Assembly (NCBI RefSeq): GCF_003096815.1
Contig: NZ_QENY01000012.1
Span: forward strand, 33,441 to 97,440
DNA length: 64,000 bases
Direction: 5' to 3'
DNA from: Hallella colorans
Lineage (GTDB): Bacteria > Bacteroidota > Bacteroidia > Bacteroidales > Bacteroidaceae
Positions 46,880 through 56,713 of the stretch are shown piece after piece. Below the pieces are notes generated by a model. It ran no database searches. It worked only from the letters and a program-made list of their open reading frames with translations, and had not been told where the DNA came from. Both the position numbers and the translations under genes were made by a program. Within the stretch, counting starts at the first letter, position 1. Every line of letters starts with the position of its first letter.

Positions 46880-46987
46880 TAACATCTTTTAGAAAATAGA
46901 CCGATTTCGTTTGACAAATCTTTCTTTTTTCTTTTTGGGACATACGCATCGTCCCATCATAAAAATCTAAAGTACAAAATAGAGCTT

Positions 46988-47956
46988 ATGGCTTTAAAAA
47001 AGACATTTAAGACCCTGACCATATCACTCTTTTTTGCCCTCGTGGCAGAGCCTGTCGCCGGTCAAGATTTGTTGGCACGACAAGCACCAGTGGATAGACG
47101 AGCAAAAAAATTGGACTCTATAGAGGTTAGAAACGTTATAGCAAGAGAAAACATCGCATCTCCCGCAGCTCAATTATATGGAGACGAATGGAATAACAGA
47201 TACGCTCATCACCAAACAGAGCTACCCGATTCTTTCACTATCAACCTTCGCCATTTCTGCATGCCAACACCCAGTCGGGTTGTGACGAGCAATTTTGGCA
47301 GTCGCTGGGGACGTCAACACAAAGGCCTTGATATCAAAGTTTATATCGGCGACACCATCCGCTCGGCCTTCAATGGCAAGATACGCATTGTGAGATATGA
47401 GCCTCGCGGCTATGGTAACTATGTGGTAATACGCCATCCCAATGGTTTGGAGACCATTTATGGGCACTTGTCTAAACACTTGGTAAGAGAGAACCAAGTG
47501 GTCAGGGCAGGCGAGCCTATCGGCCTCGGAGGCAATACCGGCCGAAGCACAGGATCTCACCTGCACTTTGAGACACGTCTATGCGGCGTGGCGCTAAACC
47601 CTGGGCTGTTCTTCGATTTTCGCAATCAGGATGTCGTGGCAGACCAAGTGCTCTTCAGCAAGGCCACTTACGAAAGGGAGTCGAGAATTGCTACTCGTGA
47701 GCGTGGCAAAGTGGGCAACGGCGGATACACGCGCGATCAAATATACGGTGTGCTCGGACGCAGTAAGGACAACATGGCAGCCAACAACATAAACGCGGCC
47801 AACCAGCCTGAACGCGTGTATTATAAGGTGGTTAAAGGAGATACGCTTGAGTCTATTGCCAAGAAATGTGGCGTGACAGTCAATGAAATTTGCAGGCTCA
47901 ATGGTTATCGCAAAAATCAAAGAGTGCGACCTGGACAAATCATAAGATACGTATAA
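46988..47956 (+). CDS. M23 peptidase with LysM domain
   Basis: Envelope protein of 322 residues likely to cut or bind peptidoglycan. After a signal peptide (about 1-25) comes a M23/LytM domain with zinc ligands His111 and Asp115 (HKGLD) and His193 in HLHFE (His191-x-His193); His160 in YGHLS is also present, so it should be active. Residues about 275-322 are a LysM repeat (YYKVVKGDTLESIAKKCGVTVNEICRLNG) that anchors it to the wall. Similar proteins in Bacteroidetes separate daughter cells. The gene stands alone with its own leader and a strong hairpin behind. Confidence 0.93.
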   Translation: MALKKTFKTLTISLFFALVAEPVAGQDLLARQAPVDRRAKKLDSIEVRNVIARENIASPAAQLYGDEWNNRYAHHQTELPDSFTINLRHFCMPTPSRVVTSNFGSRWGRQHKGLDIKVYIGDTIRSAFNGKIRIVRYEPRGYGNYVVIRHPNGLETIYGHLSKHLVRENQVVRAGEPIGLGGNTGRSTGSHLHFETRLCGVALNPGLFFDFRNQDVVADQVLFSKATYERESRIATRERGKVGNGGYTRDQIYGVLGRSKDNMAANNINAANQPERVYYKVVKGDTLESIAKKCGVTVNEICRLNGYRKNQRVRPGQIIRYV

Positions 47957-47985
47957 TATTTTTAAGACACACTGATAGCGCCCTT

Positions 47986-48029
47986 AACAGCAACGCCCGC
48001 CTGAACATATTCAGGCGGGCGTTGCTGTT
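47986..48029 (+). terminator. Perfect 20-bp hairpin after the M23 gene
   Basis: AACAGCAACGCCCGCCTGAA (47986-48005), loop CATA, then the exact complement to 48029, followed by GATTTTG. It lies between convergent transcription units and can serve both, although the T-tract is short. Confidence 0.8.
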
Positions 48030-48083
48030 GATTTTGGGCCAAACAATCTTGGCATCCCATAGCTTGATAATGAGTAAGCCACA

Positions 48084-48866
48084 TCAGATTGATTTCTTTC
48101 TCATGCTCCTAATGACAAACCAAGCGTGCGTCGCGAGTGTGGTGAGCAGGCCATAGTGTTTGACCATAATATGAAATCGTTCTTTCAGCGATGCCTGATG
48201 GTTCTTGGCAGTCATGCCTCCCTCTAAATAGTTCACTAACACCATGCCCACATTTTTTAAACGCAAATGTCGGCGTTCGGCCTCTTGCATCACCCGGATG
48301 CACCAATCCACGTCTGCCGAAAAACGATATTGCAGGTCATAATGATTGTGCTTGGCAAGATCGGCGCGGGCGTAAAAAGACTGGTGGCACACTAACATGC
48401 CCCACTTGAACGATTTCCATGACAACTCTTGGGGCGGCTGCAAGTGTCGGTGACAAACAAAATGCCCCTCGTCGTTCACAATATCGGCATAGCCATAGAG
48501 CACAGCTGGCAACTCCTCGCCATCGGCAAAACAAAACGACACACGTTCAAGGGTGTCACGCCCGGGAAACACGTCTCCAGCGTTGAGAAAGACGAGATAG
48601 TCGCCTGTAGACCGATCTATACCTTTGTTCATGGCATCGTAAAGTCCGCTATCAGGCTCAGAGACAATCTCTACACGGTGCTCATTATCGACACTCGCAT
48701 TTTTTTCTTGATATGACCGCGCCATGACCATCGTTCCGTCACTCGACATGCCGTCAATGATGATATGCTCCACATAAGGGTATGATTGCTCAAAGACACT
48801 GTCAAGCGTGCGGCGCAACTCGTGCTCGGCATTATATGTACAGGTGATAATAGTAAAAGTGATCAT
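48084..48866 (-). CDS. Family 2 glycosyltransferase
   Basis: The 260-residue GT-A enzyme is probably cytoplasmic and may use a nucleotide sugar to build a surface glycan. The start TFTIITCTYNAEHELRRTLDSVFEQSYP and IIDGMSSDGT are the GT2 hallmark, with the metal-binding region LVFLNAGDVF in place of the more usual DDD. SADVDWCIRVMQEAE is the later acidic motif. The start overlaps the stop of the GT4 gene by 4 bp, so they are translationally coupled. Acceptor and sugar unknown. Confidence 0.93.
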   Translation of the reverse strand: MITFTIITCTYNAEHELRRTLDSVFEQSYPYVEHIIIDGMSSDGTMVMARSYQEKNASVDNEHRVEIVSEPDSGLYDAMNKGIDRSTGDYLVFLNAGDVFPGRDTLERVSFCFADGEELPAVLYGYADIVNDEGHFVCHRHLQPPQELSWKSFKWGMLVCHQSFYARADLAKHNHYDLQYRFSADVDWCIRVMQEAERRHLRLKNVGMVLVNYLEGGMTAKNHQASLKERFHIMVKHYGLLTTLATHAWFVIRSMRKKSI

Positions 48867-50137
48867 AGGTCATAGTCTTTTAGCGCCAACGCTTGGTTAT
48901 ATACCTCGATGTATCTCAAGGCAACTGATTGTTGCGAATAGGTTTGACACACCTTCTGGATGGCTTGACGGCTGAGCGACTCATAATCAGACTCGAAGAG
49001 CACCCACCTAATTCCGCGAGCCAAATCATTGGCATCCTTATATATGGCAACGTATCCGTTTTTACGATGGTCTATCATTTCGGGTATGCCGCCCACGTTA
49101 AAGCCCACGCAAGGCAGGCCGCAAGCCATCGCCTCCATGATGGTGTTGGGGAGATTTTCGGATAGAGACGGCAAGACAAAAACATCGGCAGCATTATACA
49201 CATCGACGATTTTTTTCTCATCATCGACATAGCCCAAAGGATAAACAGGCAGCTCCAAGTCTCCGGCAAAGTCTTCGGCATAGCCTCCCAATATAGCGAC
49301 GCCTACACTTTGGCGCATCTCGGGATATTTCGCCACAAGCTTTTGGCAGGCTTCTGCGAGATAGGACATACCTTTGTTCACATTGGTGACGCGCTGTGCC
49401 ACAAACACTATGAGCCGTTTGTCCAATGGCAAACGCAACGACCGTCGAGCCATCTGACGCTCTTGTCGGTAATAAACCTGCGTGTTCAACGGATTTGGAA
49501 CACTTGTCACCACTTGGCCATCCACAAGCCTGCTACGCTTAGCCTCTGCCGCAAGCCACTTGCTGCACGCCACGAAAGAAATGTGGTATTGTCGATAAAG
49601 TTTATGCTTTTTTTCCCAAACGCGATAGGAAAGATCTCGTTTGGCACCTCCATGAGGTAGGTATGGGCAATGGTGGCAGTGGTCTCTGAACCGTTCGCAT
49701 CCGAGCGATAGATGACAAATACTCGATGTGGGCCACAAATCGTGCATGGTCCAAACCACGGGCTTGCCACTTTTAAGTATCTTTCTGATACCGGAGAGCG
49801 AGAGCATACCTTGATTGATCCATGACAAATGAATGATATCTGCTCTTTTGAACTCGGGCAGAGACGTGATGTCGGAACCAACATTGGCTATGTCTATCTG
49901 GAATAAATGTTGTCTATTGAAGCGGAGATGCAAGAAAATACAAAAACGCTCCCACAAAAAACAAAAGCGGTGAAACCACGGATGAGGCAACCTCACCACA
50001 TGGATGTTGTCAGTTTGCTTGTCGGCAACTATCATCTTTGCCTTGACTCCATTATTGTTCAACGCCTCCATCAACCGGTGGGTAGCTACAGCCGCCCCCC
50101 CAGAACGCTCACTTGTATTCACTAAGAGTACTCGCAT
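48863..50137 (-). CDS. Family 4 glycosyltransferase
   Basis: About 424 residues from ATG 50137 (MRVLLVNTSERSGGAAVATHRL, the usual GT4 start); an ATG 8 codons earlier is possible. GT-B fold: the acceptor half has WTMHDLWPTSSICH, and the donor half has VFVAQRVTNVNKGMSYL and the conserved FVLPSLSENLPNTIMEAMACGLPCVGFNVGGIPEMI with its E-x7-E pair. It is likely part of a two-gene surface glycan module with the GT2 gene. No flippase or polymerase gene is near. Confidence 0.92.
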   Translation of the reverse strand: MRVLLVNTSERSGGAAVATHRLMEALNNNGVKAKMIVADKQTDNIHVVRLPHPWFHRFCFLWERFCIFLHLRFNRQHLFQIDIANVGSDITSLPEFKRADIIHLSWINQGMLSLSGIRKILKSGKPVVWTMHDLWPTSSICHLSLGCERFRDHCHHCPYLPHGGAKRDLSYRVWEKKHKLYRQYHISFVACSKWLAAEAKRSRLVDGQVVTSVPNPLNTQVYYRQERQMARRSLRLPLDKRLIVFVAQRVTNVNKGMSYLAEACQKLVAKYPEMRQSVGVAILGGYAEDFAGDLELPVYPLGYVDDEKKIVDVYNAADVFVLPSLSENLPNTIMEAMACGLPCVGFNVGGIPEMIDHRKNGYVAIYKDANDLARGIRWVLFESDYESLSRQAIQKVCQTYSQQSVALRYIEVYNQALALKDYDL

Positions 50138-50380
50138 GGGTATACAATCTTGTTGTCGCAAAGGTAATAAAAAGCTACGAGATAAGCATCCACAATGCCG
50201 TTTAATATCTAAATAAGGCTATATGGAGTGTATTTGCTTTGGCTATAGCACTGTTGAAACCTACTACTCTTGATAGCGTCAATGTATGATAAGTACATAA
50301 AAAAAGAGTTGTGCACGAACACAAAAAGTTGATTTGTGTCAAGAAAACAGCCATAATAACACCTTAAGCATCTAAAAGTA

Positions 50381-50411
50381 TTGGTACCTAAGAATATTAG
50401 CCGTATCTTTG
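50381..50411 (+). promoter_or_regulatory. Full Bacteroidetes promoter of the candidate small RNA
   Basis: TTG at 50381-50383, a 20-bp spacer and TATCTTTG at 50404-50411: the best match in the window to the TTTG-N19-21-TAnnTTTG pattern. Nothing but the C-poor transcript lies downstream before the terminator. Confidence 0.75.
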
Positions 50412-50416
50412 CAACA

Positions 50417-50611
50417 TCAAAAGGTTAATAGATTGTTTAGGTTAGTAATAATAGATTTAGGTTTTTAGTTATTAGGTTTAAGGTAGATTTGATAGATTGT
50501 TTAACGGATGACAATGAAGGCCGGGAGGTTTTTATTCGATTAGAAAAATTTTAAAGTTAAACATAAAAATACGTTGAAGCTCGCTGATGAGTTTCAACGT
50601 ATTTTTTTTTG
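50417..50611 (+). ncRNA. Candidate small RNA of about 195 nt with a C-free 5' half
   Basis: A full promoter ends at 50411 and an intrinsic terminator ends at about 50611, with no convincing ORF between. Bases 50419-50504 (86 nt) contain no C at all and repeat TAGGTT, TTAGGTTT and AGATTG. Bases 50505-50560 hold a mixed block with GGCCGGGAGG. The terminator stem is AAAAATACGTTGAA (50565-50578) with TTCAACGTATTTTT (50593-50606) and a T-run. I have an impression of similar sequences in other Prevotella and Bacteroides genomes, but could not check it. It is on the opposite strand to the GT genes and ispF, so it is not their leader. Confidence 0.65.
50565..50611 (+). terminator. Terminator of the candidate small RNA
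   Basis: Fourteen paired bases with a loop of 14 nt (50579-50592), then an uninterrupted T-run to about 50610. It is far too strong and too far from plus-strand genes to belong to another unit. Confidence 0.85.
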
Positions 50612-50653
50612 AGCGAAAAAAGGTACCCTCATTGAGTGGGCAAGCTTGTGGTG

Positions 50654-51133
50654 TTACGGTTTCTCTATCAAGCAAACAGCGTATGCCGCCATACCCTCCT
50701 GTCGCCCCACGAAGCCCATTTTCTCTGAGGTCGTGGCCTTAATGCTGATGGCATCTTCGTCGCATCCAATCGTTTGGGCCAAGCATGTTTTCATGGCGGG
50801 TATGTGAGGATTAATCTTTGGACGTTCGGCACACACAGTGGCGTCGATGTTTCCAACCCTATAGCCCTTTTCGGACAGTAGCGCTATTGTCTTTTTCAGA
50901 ATGACCTTGCTGTCCATATCAAGCGTATCGGCACTGGTATCGGGAAAGTGATAGCCAATGTCGCGTAGGTTGGCAGCGCCCAAGAGGGCGTCGCAAATGG
51001 CGTGTATGAGCACGTCAGCGTCGCTGTGGCCCAGCAATCCACGGTCATGCTCCAACTTTACGCCACCCAAGAACAGGGCTCTACCTGTGGTGAGCTTGTG
51101 GACATCGTAGCCCATTCCTACCCTGATAGTCAT
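50654..51133 (-). CDS. ispF: IspF, 2-C-methyl-D-erythritol 2,4-cyclodiphosphate synthase
   Basis: Fifth enzyme of the MEP pathway, forming the cyclic diphosphate. The 159 residues contain the zinc-binding GMGYDVHKL (Asp and His) and GHSDADVLIHAICDALLGAA, then IGYHFPDT and the C-terminal ISIKATTSEKMGFVGR. Normal length for a trimeric enzyme. It follows porV by about 40 bp on the same strand, so it is probably co-transcribed with porU-porV although the function is unrelated. Confidence 0.97.
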   Translation of the reverse strand: MTIRVGMGYDVHKLTTGRALFLGGVKLEHDRGLLGHSDADVLIHAICDALLGAANLRDIGYHFPDTSADTLDMDSKVILKKTIALLSEKGYRVGNIDATVCAERPKINPHIPAMKTCLAQTIGCDEDAISIKATTSEKMGFVGRQEGMAAYAVCLIEKP

Positions 51134-51172
51134 ATTGAGAAAGTTTTGTAAAATGATAAACTGAGTGGAATT

Positions 51173-52360
51173 TTATCGTCTGTTAAACAGGTCTTTGATA
51201 CCGTCCATATCGAAGTTGAGTGTGAAACGAAGCGTTTGGTCCAATGGATTGCTCTTGGCCGTGGCTATGACATAGCCCGCATCCAGCGAAAAAACGCTCA
51301 TGCGGAAGCCCGCGCCCACCGTGAAATATTTAAGATTACCCTTGTTTTCACTCTCATGGTGATATCCAGCGCGCAGCGAGAACTGGTCATGGTAGGTGTA
51401 TTCCACACCCGCGCTCCATCGCACTTCTTGCAACTCCTCCCTGAAACCGTTAGGAGCGTCGCTAAAACTCTTGAAGATACCATTGATGGAAGAGATGTCG
51501 TAATATTTTTTTTGGACATAATCAGTATAGTCATTATAGTTGCCTTTGTCGGGGGCTTCTTTGAATTGGTCTTCCGTGGGATAAGTGGGCACCAATAGTT
51601 TGTTGGCATCAGCCGCGATGGTGAAGCGGTTATACTCATCGATGGGTATCATCAAGGAAGCTCCCAAGCGCAGGTTGGCAGGGATGAACTCACTGTTGTC
51701 GTCGCCGCCAAAATTGATTTTGCTGCCGACATTGGAGATGTTTAGCCCCAAACCTAATTGACACTCACGACTCCCAAAGTTAAGATAGTTTTGGTAATAT
51801 GCCGATAAATCTGCCGCGAAAGCCGATCCGGGAGCCGTGTCATCAGTGTAATTGTAGGTCAAATCAGAATAAATCCAACGCACGGCCGCACCAAGCGAGA
51901 AGTGCTCACTGAGCATTAATGAGTAGGCAACGTCTACCGACATTTCGTAAGGATGGATGGTCATGGCATCATCAGCCGTGCTTGTCATCACCTCGCCAAG
52001 TGAAAAATAGCGCAACGAGCCAGAAACCGCGCTGTAATCACCGATACGATAATAACCAGCGAGATAAGCCAAGTCTATATCGCTGACAAGCTGGCGGAGC
52101 CATGGGGTATAGTTCAACGCCACGCCGGCGCGACTTATTGAGAATGGGTATTTGGCGGGGTTCCAATACTGCGAGGCCACGTCCGGGTCGGTAGCGGCTC
52201 CCACGTCGCCCATGCCGGCGGCTCGAGCGTCTGGGGCAATGGTTTGGGACGTGACCGAAGCGTGCTCGGGATTGAACATGTCTTTCTTGTCTTGGGCGGA
52301 CACGGAAAAGCTTATGGCGCAACACGCACAGGCCATCCATATCTTAAAAAATGTGCTCAT
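51173..52360 (-). CDS. porV: PorV (LptO), type IX secretion outer-membrane shuttle
   Basis: Outer-membrane barrel of the FadL type that receives cargo from the Sov translocon and carries it to the attachment complex. The 395 residues start with a signal peptide (about 1-22). The PorV signature TIAPDARAAGMGDVGAATDPDVASQYWNPAKYPF is clear. The barrel ends in LRFTLNFDMDGIKDLFNRR. It lies between porU and ispF, the order usual in Bacteroidales. Confidence 0.95.
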   Translation of the reverse strand: MSTFFKIWMACACCAISFSVSAQDKKDMFNPEHASVTSQTIAPDARAAGMGDVGAATDPDVASQYWNPAKYPFSISRAGVALNYTPWLRQLVSDIDLAYLAGYYRIGDYSAVSGSLRYFSLGEVMTSTADDAMTIHPYEMSVDVAYSLMLSEHFSLGAAVRWIYSDLTYNYTDDTAPGSAFAADLSAYYQNYLNFGSRECQLGLGLNISNVGSKINFGGDDNSEFIPANLRLGASLMIPIDEYNRFTIAADANKLLVPTYPTEDQFKEAPDKGNYNDYTDYVQKKYYDISSINGIFKSFSDAPNGFREELQEVRWSAGVEYTYHDQFSLRAGYHHESENKGNLKYFTVGAGFRMSVFSLDAGYVIATAKSNPLDQTLRFTLNFDMDGIKDLFNRR

Positions 52361-52408
52361 TGTCTGTTTTCGATATTATGTTTGTTTATAACAAACGCTC
52401 ATCACGTC

Positions 52409-55400
52409 CTATTTATTGCCTATCACAACTAACTTCTTGGCCTTTGAGACTTGGGGACTTCCATCACTGGACAGGCGCGCGCGATAGAGGTACACGCCCG
52501 TTTGCAGCCTGCTGCCATTGGCTCGCGTAAGATTCCAGTCGACGGTATAAGTGCCATCGGCGGCCGCTCCGGTTTCATGGTGTGTCCAAAGCAGTCGTCC
52601 ACTCATGTCAAAAACGTCGATGGTGACATCTATATCGCTTCCGCCCATGTCATGACTGATGATGAATGTGGTGGACTCGCGAGCGGGGTTGGTGGACAAT
52701 GCTACACTGAAGATGTTGGGGCGAAGAGCTTTCACCACCATGAAATCGAGCGAGACGGTGGACAAATTATTTCTCGTGTCCCACGCTCGAAATTCCAAGG
52801 AGTGGTGGCCAGGCTCCAATTGAGGAATGCTGAAAGTCACCTTGCCATCGGTGTAAGTGCCAAAATCTAATTTAAAATATTCGTTAAGGTTATAAGTTTT
52901 CGAAGCATCGCCGTCAATGACAAGTTGCAAATCGTGCCCAATGCCATTGCCCGCCGTATTAATTCCTGACACATCGGACAACTGCGCCACAAAATAAGGC
53001 GTGACGTTCACTTGTCCGCCATTTTGGAATTCGGGCGTGTTGAGGTAACAATACACTTTGGGGCCCACGGTGTCGGCAACCAGCGCACCCGTTCCTCCAA
53101 CCATGAAATGGTCGTCACACCCATGGGCTATGACATTGCGCCCATTGTTCACGGCGTAGATATTCATCAGGCCGGCTTGGTCAGAATAATTGATATCCAT
53201 GGGCATGGCAAAAGAAAAGCGAAAACGACCGTTCCTCACGCTGTCAGAACCACTAAACAAGACAGTCGGCCTATCGTAAAACTCAAATGGCTCCTCGGCC
53301 TCCGCACTGGCGTTCATCTTGCACGACACCAACTCGCGCGAGTCGTTCACGATGGCGGAAACCACACCATTAAAATTGGGGGCGTTGTCTATATGCCCAC
53401 TTACCTTGACCATTTCGCCCGCCTTGAGACCAACATTAGCGGAAACGTCGGCCAACTTGACACCGTTGATAGAATCCACGATGACACGATGGGTGGGCAG
53501 GCACAACGATATGGCAGGATCGCCAAGGAGTGCGTATTGCAACTTGTTGATGGTACGGTCATCGCCACTTTCAATCATCTCGTTTTTCGCCAAGCGCTGC
53601 GCCTCGCCTATGGTTGTGGGCTTTCCATTATTTACATTGAGCACATGCTTGAGATAAGCCATGTTGATTTTGGTATTATAGATTTGATAAACGGTGCGCA
53701 TGGCTCCCCAAAATGCCACGGAGCCCCCTTGGGGATTGAGCACGGCAGACTCGCCAATGTTAGGCTGTACGCCGTCGAAAGGCATGATGCCACACGACGC
53801 CGTAATCCAAAGGGGCAAATGCTTATTTTTTAGTTGTTCGAAATCTTTTATACCAAGCACTTGCTCATGAGAAATCAAATCGGAGATTCCATGCCCACAA
53901 TAATCCATAATCAACGCTCCTTCCCGTTGCTGTTGCTTGAGAATCCTCCTAACCTCTGGATACCGATGGCCCACGGCGGACGACTCGCCATGATAAGCAT
54001 CCCACATCACTTTCTTGATTTGGTAGCCAGGATATAGTTTGTCCACCATGTCGGCGGCTGAGTTCGCGTCTCTCATGTGTTGGTTATTATCGCCATCATC
54101 GCCCATGAAGACCAAGGTGTTCTGCCATCCTCCGGCATGGGTGTTGTTGACATAATCTATAGTTTTGTCCACCATCACTTTGGCTTCCTCGGGGGTTCTA
54201 ACCGGAAAGCGTCCCACCGCCACATCCAATTTGTCTTTTCTTTGAGGGTTCGCACCCTCCCCATCGTCCAACAAGCAAAAGAAACCATCGTCCATATAAC
54301 TAAACAAGTCGCTGAAAGAGTTCTCGCTCTCGAAACAAAGCAAGAAATCGTCCGGGCTGAACGACTTACACTCAGAGGTAAGCATGCGGTTATCCCACAC
54401 GCAATCGCCAAAGAGAAGCAAGTGGCGAGGCATGTCTTTTTCGGTTTGGGCGCGGTCGTACAGCATTTTTAAATATCGGCGATAAGCGTTCGCATCGGGC
54501 GTGCCACTTGAGAACTCGTTGAATATTTCGTCCGCCGGCACGACACGTACACGCATTTTGTCATGCTTGGTATGGAAATCGGCAAGTCGGCGCGCCTGCT
54601 CCAACAGCTTTTGCGAAGTGGGTATTATGATCACCATGTCTGCCGCACCATGCGCATGAAGGTCTTGGTTGGTGATATTATGAACATATTCCGGCACCGG
54701 GAATGGGCCTTGAAGGTTGGGTGCCGGAACCTTGCCACTCCACGCCATTGATACATAATCCAAACGCGCGGGACCACCCGAGACGGTTTTTATCGTCACT
54801 GTGTCCGTATCGAGCAGGCGCTGAACATCGTACACCTTGGTAGACGCGTTGCCATTTTCATGCTCTCCAATCATGATGTCTTGGGTGCCTATCAATCTGC
54901 CATTGAGCGCGATTTCCACTCGAGTGGGCACTCCAGCCGTGACGCTCACCGAGAGCTTACCCGTCTTGGAACCGCTCTTGTTTTCGAGAACCACTTGCTT
55001 GTATCGTCCCATCGAGATACCTTCTCTGTCAAATAGATTTCGGCCACCGGGATACCAACTATAGCCATCCACCTCGTAAAGAGAGTGATAATCGGTCGCA
55101 GAAGGATAGAATGAGTCCACAAACGTTTTGGCGTCCACGTGCTTCGGAGCGTCATTCGCCTCTGTGAGAAAATAATAGCCATAGTCAGAATATGGGTTTC
55201 TGGTACGTATCGTGGCCTCGTTTCCAGCCCAACTCACAGGCCCTTTGGCGTGAAAAAGCCTCCGCCCCTCAACGACGCAAGTAGGCACCTCCTTCAAGTC
55301 GTCAAGATTGCGCAAGTCAGCTTCCAACAAAGTTTCATTCTGGAGATTACCACCATAACCAAATACCTTCACTTTGTTTATATCCGAAAAACCTGCCTTG

Positions 55401-55948
55401 CGTATTAAAGCGTCTGTCAATTGGTACACTCCTGTGGCTGGCACCCTTATCTTTGCCCACTTTCCATGAGCCAACACCGAGTGCGCGGCATATCTTTCGG
55501 GCTTACTCGTCCCACGAGTCGCCATTGCCCCACGTATCATATTGCCGGTTTGGGCCTTGGAGCTAACGCCCAGCATGAAGCTGACAAGCACTTGGTATTT
55601 ACCCTCTCGATAAATCACAGGGCAAAATTCCACCTCCAACGCACCTTGTTTTCGGTTCGTTACAACTTGCTGCCTTATCTTGGGCAATGACATAGGGATG
55701 CTGTCTGACAAGCGACGAAAGTTTGCCACGTCTGACGGCGACATGTCCATAAATTCCGGATAACGTATAAAAGCGGTGTAGACCGAGTCGGAAAAAGCTC
55801 CCGACAATGGTATAGAGCAAGCGAAAATGGGTAATTTTGTCCCTATCTTCACGTCCTCGGGAGAAAGGTTGTAAAATCGTTGCGCTTGCGCATTGACGCC
55901 CAAACACAACAACGATGACATGGCTATGAAACGAGAAAGTATATTCAT
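52409..55948 (-). CDS. porU: PorU, type IX secretion sortase
   Basis: Gingipain-like cysteine protease that removes the C-terminal sorting domain of cargo and joins the protein to A-LPS. About 1179 residues from ATG 55948, whose MNILSRFIAMSSLLCLGVNAQA is a signal peptide; ATGs up to 56023 would add polar residues. The C25-type catalytic pair is visible as His686 (DYCGHGISD) and Cys719 (TASCGIMPFDG). The C-terminus itself is a sorting-type domain: GVYLYRARLSSDG...KKLVVIGNK. porV follows 48 bp later. Confidence 0.96.
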   Translation of the reverse strand: MNILSRFIAMSSLLCLGVNAQAQRFYNLSPEDVKIGTKLPIFACSIPLSGAFSDSVYTAFIRYPEFMDMSPSDVANFRRLSDSIPMSLPKIRQQVVTNRKQGALEVEFCPVIYREGKYQVLVSFMLGVSSKAQTGNMIRGAMATRGTSKPERYAAHSVLAHGKWAKIRVPATGVYQLTDALIRKAGFSDINKVKVFGYGGNLQNETLLEADLRNLDDLKEVPTCVVEGRRLFHAKGPVSWAGNEATIRTRNPYSDYGYYFLTEANDAPKHVDAKTFVDSFYPSATDYHSLYEVDGYSWYPGGRNLFDREGISMGRYKQVVLENKSGSKTGKLSVSVTAGVPTRVEIALNGRLIGTQDIMIGEHENGNASTKVYDVQRLLDTDTVTIKTVSGGPARLDYVSMAWSGKVPAPNLQGPFPVPEYVHNITNQDLHAHGAADMVIIIPTSQKLLEQARRLADFHTKHDKMRVRVVPADEIFNEFSSGTPDANAYRRYLKMLYDRAQTEKDMPRHLLLFGDCVWDNRMLTSECKSFSPDDFLLCFESENSFSDLFSYMDDGFFCLLDDGEGANPQRKDKLDVAVGRFPVRTPEEAKVMVDKTIDYVNNTHAGGWQNTLVFMGDDGDNNQHMRDANSAADMVDKLYPGYQIKKVMWDAYHGESSAVGHRYPEVRRILKQQQREGALIMDYCGHGISDLISHEQVLGIKDFEQLKNKHLPLWITASCGIMPFDGVQPNIGESAVLNPQGGSVAFWGAMRTVYQIYNTKINMAYLKHVLNVNNGKPTTIGEAQRLAKNEMIESGDDRTINKLQYALLGDPAISLCLPTHRVIVDSINGVKLADVSANVGLKAGEMVKVSGHIDNAPNFNGVVSAIVNDSRELVSCKMNASAEAEEPFEFYDRPTVLFSGSDSVRNGRFRFSFAMPMDINYSDQAGLMNIYAVNNGRNVIAHGCDDHFMVGGTGALVADTVGPKVYCYLNTPEFQNGGQVNVTPYFVAQLSDVSGINTAGNGIGHDLQLVIDGDASKTYNLNEYFKLDFGTYTDGKVTFSIPQLEPGHHSLEFRAWDTRNNLSTVSLDFMVVKALRPNIFSVALSTNPARESTTFIISHDMGGSDIDVTIDVFDMSGRLLWTHHETGAAADGTYTVDWNLTRANGSRLQTGVYLYRARLSSDGSPQVSKAKKLVVIGNK

Positions 55949-56038
55949 GTTGATGCTGTTCATATAAAACGAAGAGGGCTTCATGGCATATGCGGCACGA
56001 GTATGGCCATTCGCGCGCCACATGTTGGCACTCCACGC

Positions 56039-56656
56039 CTATTTGCAATAGCAGTCGAGCACCTTCCGTTCCTCCAGATAGCCCTCCAAATGGTCATCTA
56101 TACACACTGGCCCCACTCCCGCCGGGGTGCCCGTGAAAAGCAGGTCGCCAGTCTTCAAAGTGTAAAATTGGCTGATGTAGGCAATGATTTGATCCACTTT
56201 GTGGAGCATATCGCATGTGCACGCTCGCTGCACAGTCTGTCCGTTGACGTCAAGGTGAAAGTTTATGCCCTGTATATCAAGAAACTCATTCTTGTCTGTC
56301 CACTCGCCAATGCAGGCGGCGCCGTCAAAGCCTTTGGCCAAATCCCAAGGATGCCCACGCTTTATCAACTCACGCTGCAACTCGCGAGCGGTGAAGTCTA
56401 TGCCCACCGTCACCGCATCATAATAGCGCGGAGCGAAACGCTCTGGCACCGTCTTGCCCAACTTGCAGATGCGAACCACCACCTCCGCCTCGTATTCTAT
56501 TCTCCCCAAATGGTCTGGCACGAAGAACGGTTTGCCGTTTTTCAGCAGGCTCGAGTCTGCCTTGAGGAAGACGACTGGCTTTTCTGTCTTTAATAACGTG
56601 CCTCGCATCTCTTTATTGTGCAAGGCATAGTTCATACCAATAGCAAATATCTTCAT
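56039..56656 (-). CDS. Fumarylacetoacetate hydrolase-family protein
   Basis: About 205 residues from ATG 56656 (MKIFAIGMNYALHNKEM). The FAH fold is shown by the metal-binding glutamates in RIEYEAEVVVRICKLGK, by GIDFTARELQ, and by LLFTGTPAGVGP near the end. Members hydrolyse or isomerise 2-oxo acids or decarboxylate oxaloacetate; the last is often the role of small bacterial ones. It sits between the S8 protease and porU genes on the same strand. No substrate can be named from sequence. Confidence 0.9.
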   Translation of the reverse strand: MKIFAIGMNYALHNKEMRGTLLKTEKPVVFLKADSSLLKNGKPFFVPDHLGRIEYEAEVVVRICKLGKTVPERFAPRYYDAVTVGIDFTARELQRELIKRGHPWDLAKGFDGAACIGEWTDKNEFLDIQGINFHLDVNGQTVQRACTCDMLHKVDQIIAYISQFYTLKTGDLLFTGTPAGVGPVCIDDHLEGYLEERKVLDCYCK

Positions 56657-56713
56657 CGTTAAATAACGCATTTAGCATGGTTAATTCAACTTGGGCCAAC
56701 TTTGGTCCAATTC

